From: Plasmodiophora brassicae
Taxonomy: Eukaryota > Endomyxa: Phytomyxea > Phytomyxea > Plasmodiophorida
Assembly: GCA_036867785.1 (NCBI GenBank)
Contig: CP145416.1
Location: 930,001-994,000 of the forward strand
Reading direction: 5' to 3'
DNA length: 64,000 nucleotides
The translations under genes were made by a program, and so were the position numbers. The stretch's first letter is position 1; each line of letters begins with the position of its first letter. Below are positions 49,217 to 59,343 of the stretch, piece by piece. The notes beneath the pieces are model-generated. The model searched no databases, was not told the DNA's origin, and saw only the letters and a list, made by a program, of their open reading frames with translations.

Positions 49217-50871
49217 ATGATCGTTCACGTGGCGTTGGCGGTCATCATCGCCGGGCAGGTCGTGCAGGGGGCTGTGTACACGACCTCCGGCGTCGCCGTC
49301 ACCCTGGAGAAGCCCTCGTGGATGCGCCTTCGAATTCAGCCGAACCGGGCGTTCTTCTTGTCAGCTGCGATCCCTGAGGCGATATGCGATGAAATCCAGG
49401 TTGAAATGGATGTGGAGCCGTCGGATGACGGCAACCGCGTCCTTTTCGAACTGTTCGGCGAGGACAGTGAACTGATGAAAACGTTCGATCTGACGCCGTA
49501 CAAACTGGATGACGATACAGACGGTCTGAATCGTAAGGTGTTCATATTGTCCCCACGAGTGGAGTCCTGACCGCTCCCAATCAGGACACTGGACGTTCAG
49601 CATACCGAAGGACAGCGAGGTCGTCGAGTACATCAACGACCATATGGAGGCAATCACATTGGTAACTACACGGCGGCGGAATCATGTGCGACGTACGCCA
49701 CTGATGCTTTCACCTGCAGAGCTTGGCTGCCGAGGCTATTACTAACAGAATTACGATCCAAAAGCCGTCCATCGTGATCAAAACCACGGACGACGACCAG
49801 GAGGATGGTCTTTCTGGAAGCTATGCCCGATCTGATGTTAGCGAGATGGAGCGTGGTGAACGCGGTGTGTCACTCGCCGAACAGGACATCACTCCCGAGT
49901 CACTGAGCGACACGCGCGCTGCTGATGAACACGACGTAGTTGACATACCGGACCCTGAAGTGCCCTCGGGTGCCAGTGAGACGACAGGAGACGTTGCCTC
50001 CCCATTGCCATCAACGACTGAAGACGACGACATCCTGTCAGAGTTGTGGGCTATGTTCGATGCGGTAGACCACCCGGAGCTCCCACCGGTGACAAGCGGT
50101 CCCGCAGCCCCAGAGGAACAGACGTTTGACGATGTCGAGCCCATACTCTCGGTGACCAACAACGCCGCTGATTCTCCACGGGAAGACGAGTTCGTCGCAG
50201 ATGAATCGCGTGCTGACACTCAGCCTGACCTGAATGCCGGTTTTGACGATGAGGTGTACTCCGACAACGAGAGCGATGTCGTCTCCGATGACGAACAGGG
50301 GTTCAGTGATCCGCAGTCGGACGATGACGTCGATGCTAATGATGGCCCTGGTCCGGATGCTGAACCTGCTGCGGAAACCAGTGGACCGGTTCGTGACGCG
50401 CCATTTAGGTCTGCACGAGAGACGTCCACAACTGAAACGAGCGGGACGCAAGGCAGCCAGCAATTCCCGGCCGAACCTTCGACCAGTTCGGCAAACAGCG
50501 TCAACGCAGAGACAGGCGAGACATCCTTCGAGCCACCCCCGCGCCAGGCTGGATCCTCCAGCGGGGACGTGGTGATCCAGGTCACTCATGAGCAACCGAA
50601 GAGCTGGATAACGAAGAAGGAGATACCGTATCTGGCTGGGGTGACAATTTTTCTGGTCGCTGCGCTGATCGCGTTCTTCCTCTGGCGACGTCAGCAGAAG
50701 CTGCGAGCTCGCAATGCTGCCATGTACGCGCACACTGTCTTTGGCGTCGAGCATGTCATCCACGGCATCGTCCCAGAGGATCAAGCAGGTCTTCATCCCA
50801 CCGATGATCACGCACTTGGTTTCTCCACAGCGGCCCAGATGCGCAAGCCGTTCCAAGATGTCATCGTCTAG
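49217..50871 (+). CDS. Signal-peptide, single-pass acidic membrane protein
   Basis: Exon 1 (49217 to about 49532) starts MIVHVALAVIIAGQVVQGA, a signal peptide, then a beta-rich domain (YTTSGVAVTLEKPSWMRLR, EIQVEMDVEPSDDGNRVLF). A 54-nt intron with donor GTAAGG joins DGLNR to HWTFSIPKDSEVVEYIND. A second intron leads to a long, very acidic low-complexity region of about 290 residues (SDNESDVVSDDEQGFSDP). Then comes a membrane span (YLAGVTIFLVAALIAFFLWR) and a short basic-start cytosolic tail ending PFQDVIV, which is a possible PDZ-binding end. Topology is type I. The family is unknown; it could be a surface receptor or mucin-like coat protein. It is convergent with the next gene across 111 bp. 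Confidence 0.7.
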
Positions 50872-50982
50872 TTCCTATCGTTGATGGAGATGTGTTCCTC
50901 GCGTTACAACTACGTTCAACAGCAAGGCAATACAGGTTGTCTTCTGCCTTTACGCCTGCTTTGATATATACGCAGCGACGAA

Positions 50983-52896
50983 TTATCGTCGCTGCAAGAG
51001 CTCTGCCATCTTGATCGAGCTCTGCAACGCATCGCGAGCACGCGCAATGGATTCGTCGAGAATTGCTGAACGGACAACGTCAGTTGGAAGCATGACGCTG
51101 TACAATGCGTTGTTACCGCAGCGACTCAGGGAATCCAGAACTCCTTGCCAGCACTGTCTGAGGACTTGAAACTTGGAGGAGCCAGACGATGGGGTGGTTC
51201 CTGGGCAAGCACGCGATCCACGAAAGGCGATAATCTGCATCAAGAGTACTACGGCTGCAATGTCTACACCGTTATCGCGACATACTTGGTACAGATCGCG
51301 TTCCTTCACCATCTGAAGCATGGACTCGGTGGCAGACGTTCGGTGGTGAAATTGGAAGGGCGTCTGCACGTTGCGAATCAGACACACAGTCGCGACCGAG
51401 CATGCGCGCTCGATGAGATACAGCGTTGCCTATGAAAACTTGATGGAGGACACGAAGAGCACCATGCCTGGCGATTCGAGAGCCATACTCCGAGTTTGGC
51501 ATTTCTGACAGAATGTATGCCCGGTTGGCAACAGAGCTCGACAGGTTTGGCGACATGACGCAATCAACGATGACGGTGTCTTCAACTTTCCGACGACCCG
51601 CGGCATCCAGCAGCCGGTAGACGCAATGTTTCAGTGCCTCCCCAATGTCGCATGAGCGAGGGTCAACCATCACGGCAAACAGGTGCAACAGCAGCGAAGT
51701 GATGTCCGGCATGTACATGGGAGCGTTCAGGTCACAGCACGCAGCGAGGGTGTACAGAATGTGTCCCAAGTTCCCGCACACATCCCTACAGTGGACGGGC
51801 AACCCCCCTGCAGCACTTGTAATTGCCACATCGCGAACACCTAGAGTACGTGAACCCTCTGGTGAGATCTCATACTGTACCGTCACGTACCGGAACAATG
51901 CAAAGCGGCAAGGAAGTGTCGTGCCTGCGGAAACCATGGACTTCGACGGCCTTCATCAGCACAATCGTCGATGATTAAATCAAGACGTTCGAACGGCGAC
52001 AAATTGGATGATTCCTGCGTCGGGAATAGGCACTCAAAATATGTAGGAACAAGCACAAACGCGAGACGTACCCTTCTGGAATTTGCCAGGATCGAAATCA
52101 ACAGTTGCCGGCTTCGATAGACAACGAACGGATCACAGTGCGTTGCCACGAGCTGGAACAGGAGTTGACACAGCGCTTCCTCGTCGGCGGGGGATCGGAT
52201 ATGATCCGAAATGAACACATTGGCCTCAACTGGGGCGAACAAGTACTCGGACAGCGTTGTCGTGAGCGCTCCTGGTTCTTCACATCGTCAGGCGTCTGTG
52301 ATCCCACGTACTGTTGATAGCCACATACCTGTTCGAGCGCCTTCCGCTAGGTCCCGCAGGTCACCAGGAGCAGAACTGCTGAACGATACCAGCATGGGCG
52401 AAGGACTTCGTTGAGCGTTCTCGACGATGGAGTACTCGTGCGCGCTTGACGACTCAATTCCATAGACCTTGTCACGTGCTTCCGCCTGCATGCAGCAGAT
52501 GTAGGCCTTCAGGATGCGGTACGCAAAGCAACACTAACATACGTCTCGTTCGTTCTCGTTCTTCTGTTTCAGGACGGCGAGCCGCGCCTCCAGTTCCGCA
52601 TCCTGCTCCTCGCTCTGCATCAGCAGGTCTTTCACTCGCTCCGCTTCCTCCCTCCGTTCCCGACTGCGTCGCATGACCTGCTCGAACAGCAGATCCGCCT
52701 CGGACAGACCCCTACCAAGCACGTCACTCCCCTCGCGCCGGCGACACGCGCCAGCGAAGCCCCACGTCGACGTTGTGCATTCGACCACCGCTTTCTGGCT
52801 CTTCTTCCTCAACCGCACCGGACGGCGCCGCAACGATCTCAGCTCGGTGTCGCTGTCGAGTATCGCCAGGTCAATGTCGTCGTCGCCGCTGCCCAT
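50983..52896 (-). CDS. Unassigned helical protein, weakly SLF2/FAM178-like
   Basis: The start at 52896 gives MGSGDDDIDLAILDSDTEL, an acidic Ser/Asp motif like those that bind SUMO or other factors. A basic stretch (RPVRLRKKSQKAVVE) and a charged coiled coil (LLFEQVMRRSRERREEAERV, EARLAVLKQKNENERD) follow. Later exons are helical-repeat-like: EALCQLLFQLVATHCDPFVV, RSRQLLISILANSRRV, FERLDLIIDDCADEG, DITSLLLHLFAVMVDPRSCD, EALKHCVYRLLDAAGRRK. The end is SIARARDALQSSIKMAELL. Six or so introns. The spacing of the helices recalls the SLF2/FAM178 domain that recruits SMC5/6 to damaged DNA, but I have only weak pattern evidence for this. Confidence 0.6.
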
Positions 52897-53186
52897 GGTA
52901 TGCTATTACGCAGTCCCCACCCGGCGCAGTTGTGCGGTGCACGGCGCGCGCCGACGACGTGCCCGACTGCAGTCCGCCTGCGAAGCTGCCGCCGGAGCCC
53001 GCCGAAGATCGGCGTGAGCTGCTGACAGCAGTCAGCAGTACTCATTCCTGCTGTCGGTTTTTGGATCTGCAGCTGACGCGGTGTGGACGCAGTTCACAGT
53101 GTCGTGCGACAGAGGGTTCCTGCCCCGATGTAACGCAGCCCGGGAACACTGTTGGCACAAGGTCTGCTGCAGCGCCGCGTACGGCG

Positions 53187-54316
53187 ATGGGGAGGAACGA
53201 TGCGGCGTTGGTGTTGCCGCGCGACGCCGTGCTGTCGCGAGACCTGGAGGCGGCTCGCAGAGCGTGGAAGAACGGCGACCCGCAGGAATCGGCGCTGGCG
53301 CACCAGCGCCCGCGCGGCAAGGAAGTGCATTCGGCGCATGCCGCCGTGTGCGTCCAGAGCCTGGCCGTTCGACCTGCGCCCGCCCATTTATGGACAGCCT
53401 GCAGGTTCATGAAGTCGGTCGTGTTTGGCGGTATGGATGGGATCATGACGACGTTCGCGATCGTCGCCGGGTCGTCGGGGGCCAATTTATCGCCGACCGT
53501 CGTCCTCATCATCGGTCTCCAACGGGCATGCGGCGCCTGTGCCACTGCTGGATGACATGCATCGCCTCGGCAGGATTCGCTAACTTGGTTGCCGATGCCA
53601 TCTCCATGGGCGTGGGCGATTACGTGTCGTCCGTTGCCGAGATAGAGCACGCGCGAACGGAAATGGCGAGGTCGGTCGCGACCGGGTTGGGGCGCTAACG
53701 CGAGCCTAACTGCTGTCGGGCAGAGAATCGTGGGAACTGGAGAACTTCCCCAAGGGAGAGATCGACGAAATGGTCGAACTGTACGAGTCGAAGGGCGTTC
53801 AACGGGCAGACGCTGAGCTGATCATCAACACGATGGCCAAGTCTCCAATGCGTGTTTGCCATCCTGCCCGATGGCACCTGTATGACAGTGACGTTTGCAG
53901 GTACAAGGAGTTCTTCGTCGAGCACATGATGGTGACGGAACTGGGCGTCATGCCGCCCGACCCGGACGAATCTCCAGCCGCCAAGGGGATCTGCACGTTC
54001 CTCGCGTTCATGGTGTTCGGTGCCGTCCCTCTGCTCGTGCTCGGCGTCCTGCGGTTCGCTACCAGCGACCACAATACCGTCCTGCTGATCGCCTGCATCG
54101 CCACCGCCATCACGTTGTTCCTCCTCGGCATCATCAAAGGTTTCGCCCCCGTTCGCCAGGAACGCGCGCTGAACGCTGACTCTGCATTTTCCAGCGCGAT
54201 TATCCGGCAACGGAAGGTACGTTCGTGCCGGCTCCACAGTGCTCTTCAACGGCGCCATCGCAGCGGGATCCGCCTACCTGATCGGATGGGCCCTCTCGCT
54301 GCTATTCTCCACCTGA
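53187..54316 (+). CDS. VIT/CCC1-family iron/manganese transporter
   Basis: These carriers load Fe2+ or Mn2+ into vacuoles or similar stores. The start at 53187 gives MGRNDAALVLPRDAVL, then RGKEVHSAHAA. A 57-nt stop-free intron precedes FMKSVVFGGMDGIMTTFAIV (TM1, with the conserved Asp-Gly). Spliced exons then give NLVADAISMGVGDYVSSVAE (TM2 motif AxSMGxGxYxS) and HARTEMARESWELENFP. The metal-binding helical region is EIDEMVELYESKGVQRADAE, with regularly spaced Glu. VEHMMVTELGVMPP leads into TM3-TM5 (FLAFMVFGAVPLLVLGVL; LLIACIATAITLFLLGII; NGAIAAGSAYLIGWALSL). Length and all five spans match the family. Metal preference cannot be told. It is convergent with the sensor gene across 66 bp. Confidence 0.92.
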
Positions 54317-54382
54317 TATAGCATTTGTGATTCGTCACTGGATGGACCGTCCGGCCAGCCCTGTGCCGCCCCTCTCCCCCTT

Positions 54383-56776
54383 TTATTTCGTGTTTTCGCG
54401 CCTCTTCTGTAGATCCCTGCTCTGGTGTGTGCCGTCGTCGGTGTACTTGCTGGCATTGCTGACCCGGCGGTGAATCGCGACCGTCGTGTTAGTCGCGTCC
54501 TGCACCATCGATTCGAGGTCGTTGATCAGGCCCAGGGCCTTCTGCCCCAGGCGTTTCTGCTCCAGCTGCGACATGCTCGGCACGCGGAACGCCTTGTCGA
54601 GCGTGGCCAGGAAGCTCTGCATGGGCAGGAACGCGGCGATGATGGTGGCCAGCGAGGCGATCAGCTCCACCACCATCAGGGCGATCTGGATCCCGGTCTG
54701 CGCGCTCATCGTCGTGTTCCACGTTGCCTGGTCCGCCCCTCGCACGACGTAGACCAACGCGGCACTGTTCGTCGGCGCGTACGCCTGCACGGCGATCGTC
54801 ATCGACGAGCCAGCAACGGGCACGCCGCTCTCCACGTAGACGCCGCCACCGTTGGCAAAGTCGTTCTGCACCCCGCGCAGGAGCACGCCCCGATCGGGCA
54901 GGGCGTCGGCGCCGTGCTCTGCGTCGCCCAGCGCTGTCGACAGCAGCGCGAAGGTACGCGTGAAGGGCACCCACGCGTAGACGGCGCAGAACCCGCCCTG
55001 CAGAACGTTCACGACCGTCGACGCCGCCGTCATGCCGTTCAGGACGTCGACCAGGACGAGCGTGCCGCCGCCGGGCGTCCTTTCAGCGAACAGGCGCAGG
55101 AACGCGCGCGATGAGGCGACGCCGGACACGTTGGCGATCGCGCTGGCCTCGTCCGTCGGGATCGACACGACCCGGAACGAACCCGTCGTGTTCGCCGACA
55201 GCAAGTCGGTGATGACGGGCGCCGAGTGCCCCGCCGCCTGGCTGCTGCTGCTGGCGAGAATCGTGCCGTTGGGCGCCACCAGCAGGACGGAGCCGGCGCT
55301 CAGAATGCTCGCCTGCCTGGCCAGGAGCGACGCGGCGCCGGGCGTCGACGTCAGGGCCGCGTCGTGCGACGCCACGCGTAGCTGTGCCTGGAGCGCCGAC
55401 GTTCGCGCCTGCAGGACGCCCGCCGCCATGCCGGACTCGACGTCGAGCAGGGAGACGTTGTTGGGGAACAACGCCGACAGGCCCGATTGTGTGACGAAGA
55501 CGATGGACAGGAGCGCGACCTGCGTCGCGAGGACCTTGGCGGCGAACACGTAGATGACGGTGGCGTTCTTGCGCATCTCGCGCAGGCTCTTGTTGAACTC
55601 GGCAAAGTTCTTCGCGTTCGAGATCTGGATCAGGCGGACGAGCGGGTCGATGAAGAACCGGTCGGTGAGGCGGACGCTGGCGATGGCCAGGACGACGACG
55701 ACGACGGCGACCGGGATGTTCCACGCTTCGGCGGGCGCCAGCGTGGCCAGGACGGACGCGTTGTCCATCCCGGTGACGAGCAGGGCCACCACCGGGGACC
55801 CGGCCGGGCCGGGCACGCCCACCGACGTGATCGTGTACGACCCGACGACGTCCTGGATCGCGCGCGTGCCGTTGCCGGCGGCATCGGCCAGCACCTGCGA
55901 CAGGTCCAGGTGGGCCGGGAAGTTGCTCGTCGACGTCGCCGTCACCCAGGCGTCGCCCCCGGGCACGGCCACGCCGGCGAAGACCTGGGCCGGGACAGGG
56001 CCGATCGGCTTCGCGGGCGTGACGGCATCGCCCAGCACGAGCCAGTGCGGCGTCGACGATCCAGCGCAAGGGAGGCGCGTTGCCACGACCCGGACGAGGA
56101 CCTGGTCGCCTGGGGCGTCGTCCCACGACGGTGCCCCGTTCCACTTGGGCGCCTGCAGGGCGCGTAGCATGGCGCGGCTGACGAGCATGGAGGCCTGGGC
56201 GGGGGCGACGTCGTCAGGGAACCCGGTGAGCGTCGTCGTGGACCCGGCGCCGGTGCCGAGCTCGACGACGCCGGTGTGGTCGACGACGACGGCGATCTCG
56301 ATCTGCCGCTGGTCGCGCTCCAGCTCGAGCTGGCGCTGGGCGGCGGCGACCGGGCCGGCGCCCCCGACCGTCATCGCTGTGCACAGCACCGACGACGGGC
56401 TGTCGTACGCCAGGGACGCCCGGTGGAGCTCGTCGACCTTCGCCTGGTACAGGTGCGACACGTAGCCGGACGCCTTGAGCTGGTTGTCGGACAGGATCAC
56501 GACGAGGCTGCCGCGCAGGGTCATGACCTTGACGGAGAGCATGGCGACGATCAGCGTGACGGAGACGACCATGATCGAGACGGACTGCAGGCGGATCTCG
56601 CTCAGCCGGAACGACATGGACTTCTTCTCCGATTTCGTGCCCGTCGACGACGCGTCCGTGCCGGATCCCGAGTCCCGCGACGCGACGGAGATCGGGGGGC
56701 CCTCGACCGTCGCCGATAGCGCCGCGTGGTCGTGGGCGACATGCGGCGTCGTCGACAGGTTCGCCTCTCGCTTCAT
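54383..56776 (-). CDS. Four-TM protein with two CACHE-like sensor regions, no output domain
   Basis: Intronless, 797 aa. Predicted spans are at about residues 66-86, 353-369, 407-428 and 694-717. They bound two large extracytosolic regions (about 90-350 and 430-690). Both regions contain strand patterns of CACHE-type ligand sensors: IAVVVDHTGVVELGTGAG in the first, and VLLVAPNGTILASSSSQAAG in the second, close to the dCACHE motif of a hydrophobic strand, Gly turn and Ala-Ser. The cytosolic linker (RFFIDPLVRLIQISNAKN) between TM2 and TM3 is HAMP-like in position. The C-terminus is a short helical tail (QLEQKRLGQKALGLINDLES). No kinase, cyclase or methyl-accepting domain is present. Base composition is markedly GC-rich. 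It is divergent from an APC permease across 64 bp. The sensor role is inference from topology and motifs. Confidence 0.7.
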   Translation of the reverse strand: MKREANLSTTPHVAHDHAALSATVEGPPISVASRDSGSGTDASSTGTKSEKKSMSFRLSEIRLQSVSIMVVSVTLIVAMLSVKVMTLRGSLVVILSDNQLKASGYVSHLYQAKVDELHRASLAYDSPSSVLCTAMTVGGAGPVAAAQRQLELERDQRQIEIAVVVDHTGVVELGTGAGSTTTLTGFPDDVAPAQASMLVSRAMLRALQAPKWNGAPSWDDAPGDQVLVRVVATRLPCAGSSTPHWLVLGDAVTPAKPIGPVPAQVFAGVAVPGGDAWVTATSTSNFPAHLDLSQVLADAAGNGTRAIQDVVGSYTITSVGVPGPAGSPVVALLVTGMDNASVLATLAPAEAWNIPVAVVVVVLAIASVRLTDRFFIDPLVRLIQISNAKNFAEFNKSLREMRKNATVIYVFAAKVLATQVALLSIVFVTQSGLSALFPNNVSLLDVESGMAAGVLQARTSALQAQLRVASHDAALTSTPGAASLLARQASILSAGSVLLVAPNGTILASSSSQAAGHSAPVITDLLSANTTGSFRVVSIPTDEASAIANVSGVASSRAFLRLFAERTPGGGTLVLVDVLNGMTAASTVVNVLQGGFCAVYAWVPFTRTFALLSTALGDAEHGADALPDRGVLLRGVQNDFANGGGVYVESGVPVAGSSMTIAVQAYAPTNSAALVYVVRGADQATWNTTMSAQTGIQIALMVVELIASLATIIAAFLPMQSFLATLDKAFRVPSMSQLEQKRLGQKALGLINDLESMVQDATNTTVAIHRRVSNASKYTDDGTHQSRDLQKRRENTK

Positions 56777-56840
56777 GTCGACCGTCTAGAGGGGTACGGG
56801 GCCGACCGCGTTCGTCGTCCTCCTCCCTGTCGGAGGTGCG

Positions 56841-58841
56841 ATGGCGCGCGTCTTAACTGTGCCGACCTGGCGTGTCGATCCTTGCTTAGTGGTACGACAC
56901 GTGGGTGCTAGGCGCGCCATCGGCGACGATCGATCGCGCGTACACGCGGGACACGAGTACGACCATATCATGCCGACCGGGATGAGCCACGAGTCGCGCA
57001 CGAGACCGGACACGATCACGGGCGCCGAGTCGTCGGCGATCGAGGCGGCGGCGCACCCGCGAACGCAGCCGGGTACGAGCGCGCCCGTCCTGGGCGGGAA
57101 GCCGTTCGCGGCCGCATTGGCGAGCGCGCCGTTGCCATTGCCGTCGCCCTCGGCCGACAAGGACGAGAAGCGGTGCCTGCCGCGGCAGTTCCTCGCCACG
57201 TCGCTGATGGACATCGCGAAGGCGCTGCACGACGAGAAGGTCGTCGCCAGCGTCTGTCAGGACACGGCGCGCCTCGACGACCTCCGGCACCAGGTCGTCG
57301 AATCCACGCAGGCCCTGTTCGGCGACGCGCCGATCGAGGCGCCTCGCAAAGGCGTCCTGCAATCGGTGTGCGCCCTCGTTCGGGACCCGCCGTACCCGGT
57401 GACCTGCGACACGCCCGCCAAACGCCTGGAGGAGTACTACAAGCGCCGTCGGTTGCCGAGCGACGAGGTGTCGATGAAGCTGCTGCTCGGCCTGGGCGTC
57501 TGCTCCGTCATATTCGGCGAGTTCTCGGGATGGAACGCGGGCGTCGCCGCCGCCGGCTACGTCGGGTTCTGGCTCGCCAACCTGGCCGCCTCGCTGCTCT
57601 ACCTGTCGCTGGCGCTCTGCCTCGGCGAGCTGACGCAGGCGGTCCCGCCGACGGGCGGCGCCAACGCGTACGCTCGGGCCGTATTCAGGCGACCGGAACC
57701 GGCGATCGTCGTCGGCATGGCCGAGGCCATGGAGTACCTGCTGTTCACCTGCCTGCTGCTGTCGAGCTTCTCCGGGCTGATGTCCCAGATCTACGAGTTC
57801 TCGACGGCGTACTCGCCGCTGGTCTGGCTCGTCATGCTGTCGTTCGCCGGGTACAGCGTCGCCTTCTGCAACCGCCTGTCCTGGAACCTCATGTACATCG
57901 GCATGGTGTTCTGCGCCCTGCAGATCGTCGGTTTCGCGGCCGTCTGGTCCGTCAGCGGGTACGTCTCCAGCGCCGCCTGGCTGTCGGTCGGGTGGCCCGA
58001 CGGGACCACCTACCAGCAGATGCTGTTCGGGTCCGGGTTCGTCGGGTTCTGCCAGGCGGTGCCGACGTCGCTGTGGTTCTACACCGGGTTCGAGTGCCTG
58101 TCGTCGTGCACGGTCGAGTCGCCGGTCAAGAAGGACGTGCCCAGGGCGCTGATTGGCAGCTGGATGTACCTGTCGACGTGTGCGATCCTGCTCAGCGCCA
58201 CCAGCGTCCTGATCCGCCCGGGCACGTACGCCATGTCGCAGGCGTTGTACCCGTACGTGACCGCCGTGATGGCGTTCGCCCCGGTGCAGTACGTTGGCAT
58301 CGCCTTGCTCCTCTGTGTGATCCCCAGCCTGCTGTTCAACCTGCTCGCCATGCTGTTCTGCGCGTCCAGGCAGATCTGGGCCATGTCCCGCATCGGGTTC
58401 CTCCCGACGGCGCTCTCGTTGACGCACAGGACGGACCGGACGCCGAGGAACGCGGTCGCCGCGACCTGCGTCTTCGCGTTCTTCGTCACGCTCGCCTTGT
58501 TCTATGCGACGCCGTCCAAAGCGGACAGTATACTCATGAACCTGACCATCCTGTCCGCTTGCGTCCAGTACGTCGTCATCGCGGCGACCTACATTGGGTT
58601 CCGGGCCCAGTACCCATCGGCGCCGCGTGAGTTCCAGAACCCGCTGGGCAACGCAGCGCCAGTCATCGTGATCGTGTTCAGCGCCGTCACCATTGTCGTC
58701 TACCTGGCGTCGTCGATCCTGTTCCTGTACTGCGTGTTCGTGTACGCGGCCTTCATCGGATCGCTGTACCTGGCGTGGCGCAGCCGAAAGCAACCGCTGT
58801 ATCCATCAGCCGAGGCCTACATGCCCATCTTCTGGCGATGA
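56841..58841 (+). CDS. APC-superfamily permease, ethanolamine/amino-acid type
   Basis: Intronless, 666 aa from ATG 56841; the ATG at 56970 (MPTGMSHESRTRPD) would leave 623 aa. A cytosolic N-terminal region of about 200 residues has helical content (SLMDIAKALHDEKVVAS). Twelve spans follow. TM1 shows LLGLGVCSVIFGEFSGWNAG, with the substrate-site Gly motif GEFSGWN. The loop after TM2 has LCLGELTQAVPPTGGANAYA, typical of bacterial ethanolamine and amino-acid permeases (EutP/YhdG-like). TM6 has VPTSLWFYTGFECLSSCTVE and TM8 the LLFNLLAMLFCASRQIWAMS region. The overall sense is closer to bacterial permeases than to the polyamine transporter at 37788. High GC and lack of introns, in an intron-rich genome, fit a transferred or retroposed origin. 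Confidence 0.88.
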   Translation: MARVLTVPTWRVDPCLVVRHVGARRAIGDDRSRVHAGHEYDHIMPTGMSHESRTRPDTITGAESSAIEAAAHPRTQPGTSAPVLGGKPFAAALASAPLPLPSPSADKDEKRCLPRQFLATSLMDIAKALHDEKVVASVCQDTARLDDLRHQVVESTQALFGDAPIEAPRKGVLQSVCALVRDPPYPVTCDTPAKRLEEYYKRRRLPSDEVSMKLLLGLGVCSVIFGEFSGWNAGVAAAGYVGFWLANLAASLLYLSLALCLGELTQAVPPTGGANAYARAVFRRPEPAIVVGMAEAMEYLLFTCLLLSSFSGLMSQIYEFSTAYSPLVWLVMLSFAGYSVAFCNRLSWNLMYIGMVFCALQIVGFAAVWSVSGYVSSAAWLSVGWPDGTTYQQMLFGSGFVGFCQAVPTSLWFYTGFECLSSCTVESPVKKDVPRALIGSWMYLSTCAILLSATSVLIRPGTYAMSQALYPYVTAVMAFAPVQYVGIALLLCVIPSLLFNLLAMLFCASRQIWAMSRIGFLPTALSLTHRTDRTPRNAVAATCVFAFFVTLALFYATPSKADSILMNLTILSACVQYVVIAATYIGFRAQYPSAPREFQNPLGNAAPVIVIVFSAVTIVVYLASSILFLYCVFVYAAFIGSLYLAWRSRKQPLYPSAEAYMPIFWR

Positions 58842-59343
58842 ACCTGCTCGGCATCCTCTTCCGACGGACCGTCGCGTCGCAGGCTACGCTCAACGGCGGA
58901 AGAGTACTAAACACCGGCTGCCAACTGAAGTCTAGCGATCATGTGGAACGACCGCCCACGTATGGGTGGACGCGCGCGTGTATTTCATACGCCTCTGTGT
59001 GGTCTAGCGGTGCCGCTGGCGGTGAACGAAACGTGACGCACCTCGGTGTGCGGGTGCAACGACAGAGGAACCTGCCTGTCCAGTAGCGAGCGCTCGCTCT
59101 CACGTTCCTACACTAGACGTCTATGACGGAACTGGCGGGTGATATGGAGGGGGCTCTACACAGGTCAGTAGGTCTTCAGTTTGCAGAGCAACAGGCGTGA
59201 CTGACAAAGTGAACGTGAGACAACGTGGGCCTGAGCGCTCGCCTACGTCGAATCCCCCAGGTGACAAGCCGAATCCGTTGCAGTATAATAATTCGCCATC
59301 GTGGAGAACTGGGGCCGACCATCAGACCGCCCGGACGCTGACA
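58842..59343. other. Intergenic 502 bases between convergent genes
   Basis: This stretch lies between the permease stop and the NCOA5-like stop. The open frames here are short and lack protein-like features. It likely holds both 3' ends. Confidence 0.4.

Noticed and set aside
55083-56167. Several long frames opposite or shifted against the four-TM sensor gene
   Set aside because: All are Arg/Pro-rich with no domain signal; they are by-products of high GC3.
56886-58793. 635-residue minus-strand frame opposite the permease
   Set aside because: It is Arg/Gln/Glu-rich and arises from GC-rich third positions. The plus strand has clear TM spans and APC motifs.
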